NCBI GenBank assembly: GCA_003458705.1
Contig: QRVH01000016.1
Coordinates: 1-58,247, forward strand
DNA: 58,247 nucleotides
DNA from: Eubacterium sp. AF22-9
GTDB lineage: Bacteria > Bacillota > Clostridia > Lachnospirales > Lachnospiraceae
Direction: 5' to 3'
The notes under the pieces: model-generated
Told to the model about the DNA's origin: nothing
What the model saw: only the letters and a program-made list of their open reading frames with translations
Databases searched by the model: none
Position numbers and translations under genes: made by a program
Shown: positions 15,707 to 23,891 of the stretch, in pieces
Position numbering within the stretch: position 1 is the stretch's first letter
Layout of the letters: every line of letters starts with the position of its first letter

Positions 15707-17180
15707 GTGGACACTGCTGCTCATGCACTAGAGAAATGGTCTGTTTTCAAATTCTACAATAAACGTGATGTTGAAGTCGAAATGGGCATCAAAGATAAAC
15801 TTCACAAATTTCCGGTGCCAGACTTCGTATGGGAAGAGTATCACCTGGACCAGGAAATCAATGATCGCGGTATTCTTGTGGATCTTCAGATGGTAGAAAA
15901 CGCTATCACCTTTGACGAACGTTCCAAAGCCACTATCGCAGATGAGATGCGCGGCCTTACTGATATCGATAATCCAAACAGTGTGTCACAGATGAAGTCC
16001 TGGTTAGCTGATCAGGGGATTGAAGCAGAATCACTTGGTAAGAAGGCCATTGCTGAAATGATCAAAGATGCTACGGAAGATTTAGCACAGGTCCTCTCCC
16101 TTCGTCAGCAACTTGCAAAGAGCTCTGTCAAAAAATATCAGGCCATGCAAAATGCTGCGTGCAACGATCATCGTACTAGAGGTATGTTCCAATTCTACGG
16201 TGCTAATCGTACCAGTCGCTGGGCAGGCCGCTTGATCCAGTTACAGAACCTTCCTCAAAACCACATGGATGATCTGGACTCTGCAAGAGAACTTGTCCGC
16301 ATTGGCGATTATGATTCCTTGTCTATGTTATATGATGATATCCCAGATACCCTTTCCCAACTTATCCGAACTGCCTTCATTGCAAAACCTAGATACAAAT
16401 TCTATGTAGCTGATTTTAGTGCAATCGAAGCTCGTGTCATTGCTCACTTGGCCGGAGAATCATGGCGTGCAGATGTATTCAAAAATGGTGGTGACATTTA
16501 CTGTGCGAGTGCCAGTCAGATGTTCCATGTACCAGTTGAAAAGCATGGTATCAATGGCCACCTTCGTCAAAAAGGTAAGATCGCAGAACTGGCTCTTGGC
16601 TATGGCGGCAGTGTCGGCGCACTAAAGGCAATGGGAGCCCTGGAAACGGGGCTTACCGAAGATGAACTACAGCCACTGGTAGACTCCTGGAGGCAGTCCA
16701 ATCCTAATATTGTAGCTCTTTGGTGGAACTTCGATACTGCCATCAAAAACGCAATTAAGATGCACTGCCTCACACGGTTTCAAGTTCACCTGGCGCAGTG
16801 GCATGTTATTCATTACTCTTCCATCGGGCAGAAAACTCACTTACGTCAAACCACGTATTGGCGAGAATAAATTCGGTGGTGAATCTGTAACCTACGAAGG
16901 TATTGGAGCCACTAAAAAGTGGGAACGCCTGGAAAGCTACGGACCTAAATTTGTCGAGAATATGGTACAAGCTATCTCCAGAGACCTTCTGATGAATGCC
17001 ATGAAAACCTTGTCTCATTGCTTCATCTGCGGTCATGTCCACGATGAACTAATTATCGAATGTTCCGAAAAGGTATCACTGGAAGTGCTCTACACGCAGA
17101 TGGCAAGAACACCAGAATGGATGCCGGACATCCTGCTCCGTGCCGATGGCTACGTCACAGAATTTTATAAAAAAGACTAA
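15707..17180 (+). pseudogene. phage-type family A DNA polymerase, 5'-truncated and frameshifted
   Basis: The first frame (15707-16870) begins in the middle of the protein (FKFYNKRDVEVEMGIKDKL). It holds motif A VADFSAIEARVIAHLAGE and motif B RQKGKIAELALGYGG. Around 16770 the frame changes; the second frame (to 17180) holds TWRSGMLFITLPSGRKLTYV, GATKKWERLESYGPKFVEN and motif C HDELIIE. Intact phage relatives are about 650 residues; here some 150-180 N-terminal residues (exonuclease-like part) are missing. It lies head to head with the tail chaperone gene only about 30 bp away, an arrangement that implies a large deletion inside a prophage. Confidence 0.85.
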
Positions 17181-17184
17181 CGAA

Positions 17185-17221
17185 AATGGCAGTACTGATC
17201 ATAGCGACCGGTACTGCCATT
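17185..17221 (-). terminator. terminator of the restriction-modification operon
   Basis: An 11-bp perfect stem (AATGGCAGTAC and its complement) with a 15-base loop, followed on the minus strand by TTTTCG. It lies between the 3' ends of the dead polymerase (+) and the DUF6508-like gene (-) and could serve both. Confidence 0.7.
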
Positions 17222-17226
17222 ATGCT

Positions 17227-17538
17227 TTATTTATTCAATTCTGCTACCATTCTTTTAAGGATTTCATCAACCTGACCGGCGCGTTGTCTGCGCTCGAAGG
17301 AGCCATTACTAAAATGATCTTCTCTTAGAATCGCAGTAAGCAATGCAGTACATAATTCATAATCTGCATTTTTTACTCGCTGCAATTCTTCATTACAATT
17401 GATCGGTTCCGTTGTCATGTAATCCGCATAGTTATCCTTAAGGTCACCCATATCTTCAAGCAAACTATAATAAGTTCTTTCTCTTCCTGGATGATCAATG
17501 ACAGCCTGAATCGCTTGTATCTTTTCTTGGTTTGTCAT
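17227..17538 (-). CDS. small DUF6508-like protein
   Basis: 103 residues, mostly helical, with YYSLLEDMGDLKDNYADYMT and a C-terminal LREDHFSNGSFERRQRAGQV. That ending recalls DUF6508 proteins, small helical proteins of unknown function that occur beside restriction and helicase genes (recalled, not searched). It is the last gene of the type I operon, 24 bp after the DUF4268 gene. No catalytic motif is visible. Confidence 0.6.
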   Translation of the reverse strand: MTNQEKIQAIQAVIDHPGRERTYYSLLEDMGDLKDNYADYMTTEPINCNEELQRVKNADYELCTALLTAILREDHFSNGSFERRQRAGQVDEILKRMVAELNK

Positions 17539-17562
17539 AGGCCCTCCATCATTGGCAACACT

Positions 17563-18498
17563 TCATTTCATGTATTTTTTAAACACCTTAGAGAAAGCAA
17601 TAATTTTATCTATGGCTTCATTCATCAGTGTATCGTAATTAGAATGGTCATCAAAATCTAGACTAGGAATTCTGTATACGATTCTTGATGCCTTCTTACC
17701 ATCAAGGCGCTGCCAATCTAAAGTCAGTCCCAACTCTTTTTCAATAACATCCTTTTCTGCATAAAGTTTGTCAAAGATACTCTTATCATCGCTGATATAC
17801 AATTCGATTCCTATGCAGTTTTCCTTATTAACAAGGGTTATTCCTAAATGAGCTGCACTTGTACCAATCGCCACATCATACCAATGATCTGTAGATGCCT
17901 TACGCACGTTAAAAGGTCTGCCTCTCTCAATAATAACTTCATTAAATCTTGTCCAGAATGCAAGACGCTCTGACTGTGATTTATTCATTTTCCCGGAGCT
18001 CGCCTGTATTTTACCTGTTTTGATGAAGTCATTAGGCTTTTCCACAATTTCAAACTTCGGAGCATACAAGGAATCACCAATCTTATATGCATGGATTTCA
18101 ATCAAAAAGAAATTGATTTCCTTGTTTGTATTGTTGTTCAGCCATTCAACAGCACTTCTATGCTCCTCACGTGCATCCTTTACAATCCAAACAATGACCT
18201 TAGCATCAAGCCCGGAAGCATAAGTAATCACCTTACCCAAATGATCATGGTTTGACTGTTCAAGCTGGTTCTCGATAATAATCTTCTGTCCGGTAGTCTC
18301 ATCACTGTCCACTAAGTCACAACGATATGAGCCAACGTACACTTCCTTTTCAATATCAACCAAGGTAAGTCCAAGCGCCTCATTTAACAGATCTATATTT
18401 TCTTCTTTGGCAAGCCAATTAGAAAAATCATATTGCTCATGTGACCAGAGCTTTCTAACATCGACTTCTTCAAGTCTGCCTAATTTTATTGTCGCCAT
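17563..18498 (-). CDS. DUF4268 protein with a PD-(D/E)XK-like nuclease core
   Basis: About 311 residues from ATG 18498 (MATIKLGRLEEVDVRKLWSH), chosen because GGAGGTGG stands 5 bases before it. The N-terminal half has DLVDSDETTGQKIIIENQLE and then HLGKVITYASGLDAKVIVWI, the D...E-x-Q arrangement of a PD-(D/E)XK fold. The C-terminal half (FWTRFNEVIIERGRPFNVRK, YDVAIGTSAAHLGITLVNKE) is the DUF4268 domain. It follows hsdR by 38 bp, so it was transferred as part of the restriction island. It could be an accessory nuclease or a separate anti-phage factor; activity unproven. Confidence 0.8.
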   Translation of the reverse strand: MATIKLGRLEEVDVRKLWSHEQYDFSNWLAKEENIDLLNEALGLTLVDIEKEVYVGSYRCDLVDSDETTGQKIIIENQLEQSNHDHLGKVITYASGLDAKVIVWIVKDAREEHRSAVEWLNNNTNKEINFFLIEIHAYKIGDSLYAPKFEIVEKPNDFIKTGKIQASSGKMNKSQSERLAFWTRFNEVIIERGRPFNVRKASTDHWYDVAIGTSAAHLGITLVNKENCIGIELYISDDKSIFDKLYAEKDVIEKELGLTLDWQRLDGKKASRIVYRIPSLDFDDHSNYDTLMNEAIDKIIAFSKVFKKYMK

Positions 18499-18536
18499 AT
18501 AAGCCACCTCCACCATATTTAGAACATACAATTATT

Positions 18537-21500
18537 TTATAATGGCGGTTGATGAAGCAAGTGCTCTTTTGATTGCTCCTTGAGTTCATCATAAATATCA
18601 CCATAGTCAGTGGCCCATTTCAAATGAAGAAGCATATCATATACTTCATTGTCATCACTCACCTTGCTTTTTGAATCCATTTTTAATGTAAGATCTGCCA
18701 GCCCTAGCATATGGTCACTTACTCTAAATGGAATATGAATACCTAAACACGCAGATATAACGTTTGATTTAGTGAGATTCTCACCCTTCTTCATGTTACT
18801 TATTGTTCTGTTATCCAAACCTGTAATACTTCTTAAAAGTCTTGCTGTATAATTACAGATATGTTTATCCATCAGGATATTAAGTGCTGGTCCAAATTCT
18901 TCACCGTCAATTGCATTTAACATCTCTTTTGACATTTCATTTACTAGCCCGTACTGAGATAACAAATCCTCTGTTATAGCATCATTATAATTAAATGCTT
19001 CATCCGCCTTTGATTTTGGAAGTTTCACATAATGCAATGTTCCATCTTTTTCATCCACAATGAATTGTAAGAAACATTCTTCTTCATGTGTCTTTGCATA
19101 TTCAGTTAATCTTATTTTTCCGTCATCAGTACGTTCCAAGCATTCCGATGTAGCAACGCAAAGTTTATCTTCAACATACGCAAAACATTCTGACTCAATA
19201 ACACTTTTTACAGCTTTGCTTTCTGAATACCAATTTTCTAAGGTCTTGTAGCTGACTGAAGTTCTTATCTCTCTACCGGCATAATCATTATCTGTGAGCT
19301 TAACAACTACCACTTTAGGTTTATTGTATTCTCTAGCTTCATCAGGTGTATGTGTAGAAGTCTGTTCTACTTCAATCACATTTAAATACGGATCTTTTCC
19401 ACCTGAAAAAATAAAATCACGCAAATAATCCTCACTGTAAATCGGAAGGCGTAAAGGAACATAGTCATCCTTAAATACTAACCTAAAGAATTTTTCTGCC
19501 TTTGATTTATTGACTGATTTTTTTAATTCAGTAAATGTACCACGATCATCAATATTACTTGGTGTCGCATGACGATCTAACAATTCCTTAAGTAGAGCAT
19601 AATAGCATCCAAGTCGTCTAACAACACGATTAATTCGTGCATGCTCATCTGCCTTCATATAATCAGTAATATAATCTCTGAACGTTTTTCCTGGAACTAA
19701 ATTTGCCTGACCACTTTCTACAGCATGAATAAATCTTTCTGCATATCGTTGTTCTTCCTGTGAAAGCATCGAAAATGATCTATGCAATTCCTTCAGTGCC
19801 GCATCGACAACTCCTGGATCACTATCACCTTGAATCAACTTGACATACTTATCAAAATTAGAATTCATGTAATTAGCATCGATCTTACCGGTATCATATT
19901 CCGTAATATGAATATCTATTTCATACGGAACATCTCCACCGGCTCCACCACCGCCACCACGAGTTATCTCTTTATATCTAGCTAATAATGTCAGGTATGT
20001 CTGTTCATCAATTAGCATTTTTATAGCATCTTCATTCTGGTCCTCATCCGGATAAGAATTCTTGCTCCAAGTAAAACCTTGTATAATAGCCGCTTCAAGA
20101 TGATTCACAAATTTGTTAAATTCTTTTGCAAACTTTCCTATCGCTGCATTATCAGCAGGCAACTTTTCAAAATTTACAATACCTGCATTTTTGAATATCT
20201 GTTCTATACTTTGGAAAAGAACATTCATGTTTCTTAGATTGTTTGGCAATTTATCCACAAACAATCCTGTAGGGACATCACCTGAATATGCCTTCATGTT
20301 TCTTAGATTGTTTGGCAATTTATCCACAAACAATCCTGTAGGGACATCACCTGAATATGCCTTTACAGCCGCTTCAATATTCTTCTCCATTGTATTTGGT
20401 CTACGATAGTATTTGATAATTCCAAAAGGCTTCTCAGCCATATTGTAAAGTCTGTTTGTACGCGAAAAGGCCTGGATGAGGTTTTCATACTCCATCATCT
20501 TATCCAGATATAATGTATTTACAAACTTGGAATCAAATCCCGTAAGCATTTGATTAACTACAATAAGAATATCAATTTGCTCATCCTTACCAATACTATC
20601 AAATGGTTTCTTATGGCCCAATCTTAGGCTGACTTCCTTACGAAATTTATCATACGTTGGAATCGTATACTTCTGATTGAAGTGCTTATTATAAGCTTCC
20701 AAGATTTCAACAATTCCATCTTCCTTCTCTAAACTTCTACCGCCTTCATTATCAATAGTAGGATCAAACATTGCGGTGATGAATAAGTCAGGAAAAGCTT
20801 TGACCATCAATCTATAATATTTAACCGCTTCTGGAATACTGCTGGTCGCAAAAATAGCATGAAACTTTCTATTTCTACTGTATAGCGTCCATTTCTTTTT
20901 TATATCCTGTATTACGCCATCAACATACTCATCTGTTTGGTACTGCTCATTAGGCACAAAATCTTCTATGCCTTTTACATATTTTCCATTTACCAATTCT
21001 CCGTACATCTTGATTTGAGATGAATCCATGTATTTAAGATATACTTTTTCCTTTTTAGGATCACTAAAAGCGTCCGCCTGGTCTTTTGCTTTGGCTTTAC
21101 TGAGCGCAACCTTCTCTCGTATATCAGCATCATCATAAATACGCACCATATATGGATCGAAGCCAAGAACATTTTTATCCCTGATTCCATCACCTAGAGT
21201 ATATCTATGAATCTCATCACCAAATATTGTCGGCGTGGTACTATCTTTTTTCGCATTTAGGTCTTGAATAGGTGTTCCGGTAAATCCAAAGATCAATGCA
21301 TTTTTGAACGTATTTTTTATATCTACAAGCATATCTCCAAATGTAGAACGGTGGCACTCATCAATGATAATAACCATTCGCTTACGCTGAATAATTTTTA
21401 AATCTGCTTCTATATTAGCCACATCTTCCCTTGCGATATTACTCAACTTCTGGATTGATGTAACAATCAAAGTATTATCAGAATCTGGGCTCTTTAATTT

Positions 21501-22592
21501 CGATATTAAAACATCAGTGTTTTCCGTTGCCTGAACAGATTCTGTTCCTATAGCAAATGAGCGGTACTCCTTAAGTGACTGTATTCCCAATTCTTTTCTA
21601 TCAACCAGGAAAACCACCTTGTCTGCATCATGATTAGCAGCAACAAGCTGAGCAGCTTTAAAGCTAGTCATGGTTTTACCACTACCAGTTGTATGCCACA
21701 CATGACCACCGAGCTGCTTCTTATCATCCCAGTGACTCTTTTTCTCCGCAACAATATTAGCAATTCCAACTGCCGCATAATACTGATAACTTCTCATAAC
21801 TTTTAATATGCCCTCATCAGTATCTGCAATCGTATAGAAGCCAATTAGCATATGTGCCATTGGAATAGATAAAAACTTTTTAATGAACGTATACCATTCA
21901 TTTATAGGATAGTTATTGAAATCAGCCCAGTGGAAATAAAAGGCCTTGTTGAACACTCCTTTTTCTCCTGGATTTGCAAAATATACAGATTCCTTAGGTT
22001 GCATTGCCACAAAGATCTGTACTAGAGAAAAAATACCTCTAAATACACCTTCATGTGAATATTTTTCTATCTGATTATATGCCTCACTAACTGGAATTCC
22101 GCTACGTTTCAGTTCCAGGTGAATGACTGGCATACCATTAATCAATAACATCAGGTCGCCTCTTCTGCTATTGAGAATAGGTGACTTTGTTTTAAACTTT
22201 GGCTGCTGAACAATCTGATATCTGCTCTGTCCTAACGCGATTTCCTGACGATCATAAATCTTTAAAGAAATTTCCTTACCTAGGTGAAGAGGATCATCTG
22301 GGTTGTCACGAGTAATAGATATACTACGCCCATTAATAAACTCATTTAGAGCCATTGGCGATTGTAAATTTCTTATTTGATCCAAAATCTGTGCCATCTC
22401 TCCGGAAGTTAATGGCTGGTCATTCAAACGTGTTCCCTGCTTATTGTTGTTAAATAATATGTTCGCCCAATTCTGTATTAAATCTTCTTCGGATGGATAT
22501 CTAATAACATCAGATTCCCATCCATGCTCAATGAGGGCTTTTATGACAGCTTCTTCAAAGTCCTTTTCTTCATTAAAAATAATATCTGACAA
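18537..22592 (-). CDS. hsdR: type I restriction enzyme subunit R, with an in-frame 69-bp tandem duplication
   Basis: A 1351-residue motor and nuclease subunit. N-terminal nuclease: GRRGDLMLLINGMPVIHLEL, then KRSG (D...E-x-K). Helicase motor: Walker A HTTGSGKTMTS, DECHRS box, FGFTGTPI, QAFSRTNRLYN. A C-terminal helical domain docks on the methylase. The start is a TTG at 22592 after AAGGAGGG; no nearer ATG fits the family. Between the motor and C-terminal parts, residues about 744-789 consist of two identical 23-residue units (VKAYSGDVPTGLFVDK...), the product of the 69-bp duplication; without it the protein would be 1328 residues. It is otherwise intact while hsdM and hsdS are broken, so it should be silent as a nuclease. 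Confidence 0.93.
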   Translation of the reverse strand: MSDIIFNEEKDFEEAVIKALIEHGWESDVIRYPSEEDLIQNWANILFNNNKQGTRLNDQPLTSGEMAQILDQIRNLQSPMALNEFINGRSISITRDNPDDPLHLGKEISLKIYDRQEIALGQSRYQIVQQPKFKTKSPILNSRRGDLMLLINGMPVIHLELKRSGIPVSEAYNQIEKYSHEGVFRGIFSLVQIFVAMQPKESVYFANPGEKGVFNKAFYFHWADFNNYPINEWYTFIKKFLSIPMAHMLIGFYTIADTDEGILKVMRSYQYYAAVGIANIVAEKKSHWDDKKQLGGHVWHTTGSGKTMTSFKAAQLVAANHDADKVVFLVDRKELGIQSLKEYRSFAIGTESVQATENTDVLISKLKSPDSDNTLIVTSIQKLSNIAREDVANIEADLKIIQRKRMVIIIDECHRSTFGDMLVDIKNTFKNALIFGFTGTPIQDLNAKKDSTTPTIFGDEIHRYTLGDGIRDKNVLGFDPYMVRIYDDADIREKVALSKAKAKDQADAFSDPKKEKVYLKYMDSSQIKMYGELVNGKYVKGIEDFVPNEQYQTDEYVDGVIQDIKKKWTLYSRNRKFHAIFATSSIPEAVKYYRLMVKAFPDLFITAMFDPTIDNEGGRSLEKEDGIVEILEAYNKHFNQKYTIPTYDKFRKEVSLRLGHKKPFDSIGKDEQIDILIVVNQMLTGFDSKFVNTLYLDKMMEYENLIQAFSRTNRLYNMAEKPFGIIKYYRRPNTMEKNIEAAVKAYSGDVPTGLFVDKLPNNLRNMKAYSGDVPTGLFVDKLPNNLRNMNVLFQSIEQIFKNAGIVNFEKLPADNAAIGKFAKEFNKFVNHLEAAIIQGFTWSKNSYPDEDQNEDAIKMLIDEQTYLTLLARYKEITRGGGGGAGGDVPYEIDIHITEYDTGKIDANYMNSNFDKYVKLIQGDSDPGVVDAALKELHRSFSMLSQEEQRYAERFIHAVESGQANLVPGKTFRDYITDYMKADEHARINRVVRRLGCYYALLKELLDRHATPSNIDDRGTFTELKKSVNKSKAEKFFRLVFKDDYVPLRLPIYSEDYLRDFIFSGGKDPYLNVIEVEQTSTHTPDEAREYNKPKVVVVKLTDNDYAGREIRTSVSYKTLENWYSESKAVKSVIESECFAYVEDKLCVATSECLERTDDGKIRLTEYAKTHEEECFLQFIVDEKDGTLHYVKLPKSKADEAFNYNDAITEDLLSQYGLVNEMSKEMLNAIDGEEFGPALNILMDKHICNYTARLLRSITGLDNRTISNMKKGENLTKSNVISACLGIHIPFRVSDHMLGLADLTLKMDSKSKVSDDNEVYDMLLHLKWATDYGDIYDELKEQSKEHLLHQPPL
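20224..20361. repeat. 69-bp tandem duplication inside hsdR (two exact copies)
   Basis: Positions 20224-20292 and 20293-20361 are identical. 69 is a multiple of three, so the frame is kept and 23 residues are added. The ends share only two bases, so it arose without long flanking homology. Confidence 0.95.
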
Positions 22593-22604
22593 GTCTATCC
22601 CTCC

Positions 22605-23890
22605 TTACACAAACATCTTTTGAAGACATCCCTTTTTCATTTTTTTTGTTAATTCTAATTCTTGCTCATATGCAGTAATCATCCGTTCTAACTCTTCAAA
22701 ATAGTCTGCAATCATTTTCTGTTCTTTTTGCGATTCAGGGACAACTATTTCGCTTTTTAGAATATTATCATTATACAAATGCTTAACTGTTGATCCTTCT
22801 ATAAACCACTCTATTACCTGATACGATAGCTTTAGAAACTTCTTATTTATGCTTCCATTTGTTTTCAACCACACAACATTTGAGTCTTGAAAATATTCTT
22901 CTTTTCCAACATATTCTGCTGTTCTACCAATACTTCCAACAACAGATATTAAGGTATCTCCAATTTCAGGATACGGATATAGTTCTCTATATTCCTCAAA
23001 TATTTTCCTTGAAATGAAAGCATCTGGTTCTAATCCAATTGTCCCATTTTTGAAAAATGGTACTTCTCCTTTTGGTGTTGTCTGCTCCTTAAATATTCTT
23101 TTGCACGTCTGTACTGTTCCAAATTCTTCCAGCTTGCATTTTTTCCACTCTCCTGAGAATCCAGAAAATCTAACTGCGGGAATCACTTCCCCCTTTTTAG
23201 GAAAAAAACTTTGTAAACCAGCTTGCATTTTTTCCACTCTCCTGAGAATCCAGAAAATCTAACTGCGGGAATCACTTCCCCCTTTTTAGGAAAAAAACTT
23301 TGTAAACAAGCGGCCTTAAACTCCTTTGTTCTATTTAACTTCTTTTGTAAGTTGGATATTATACCGTCAAATACACAAAAGAAATCTGCAATATTTTCTT
23401 GCTCAGGAGATTGAGGAATAATTGCTGATAAACTTGCTAATTTTTTTCCTGAAAGAGCATATCTTGTACCGCCTTCTTTATTAATAGCAATTTGTCTTTT
23501 GAAACCACCATTCTCGTTCATATATGTTGTTAAAAAATTTGCAACATTTCCCCTTATTGTCTCAAACACTGGATATGCAGGGCTAACAATCCCTTTATCA
23601 ATCAAATCTTGAACATTAAAATGAAAAATATCAGTATCACTCATTGATCTATATGTGATATAACCCTTTGGTACAATCTTATAGCCAACATTTGATCTTG
23701 TTGTAACCTCATTATTAAAGTAATCTTTCTGCAAAAATATCCCGGACATTGTTGAAGATAAAACAGGGTATTCATCTTCTTTCGTGGTTTTATCTTCGTA
23801 AAAATTTATAAGTTCTCTTATACTACTCTCTTTCCATGAATCGCCGAATCCTTCAAATCGAAGCTTCGGAGCCTTTATCCTTTTATCCAT
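22605..23890 (-). pseudogene. hsdS: type I restriction specificity subunit, split by an 89-bp tandem duplication
   Basis: The 5' part (start ATG 23890, MDKRIKAPKLRFEGFGDSWK) has the first target recognition domain and the central helix ending QSFFPKKGEVIPAVRFSGFS, GEWKKCKL. It then goes out of frame and stops at 23183. The 3' part is open from ATG 23237 (MEKMQAGLQSFFPKKG) to 22605 with the second recognition domain and the distal helix (QKEQKMIADYFEELERMITA). Deleting one 89-bp unit gives a single 398-residue gene, the normal size. Both halves keep one recognition domain and one conserved helix, so they might act as half-subunits, as reported for some truncated HsdS proteins. HsdR starts 12 bp further on. 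Confidence 0.88.
23129..23306. repeat. 89-bp tandem duplication inside hsdS (two exact copies)
   Basis: Positions 23129-23217 and 23218-23306 are identical. 89 is not a multiple of three, so the second copy throws hsdS out of frame. It lies exactly at the central conserved helix between the two recognition domains. Junction homology is only one base. Confidence 0.95.
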
Positions 23891-23891
23891 A

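Noticed and set aside
20224-20361. Repeats in hsdR, hsdS and abi as a CRISPR array or VNTR locus
   Set aside because: Each is just two adjacent identical units with no spacers, inside coding sequence; no CRISPR array or cas gene occurs in the window.
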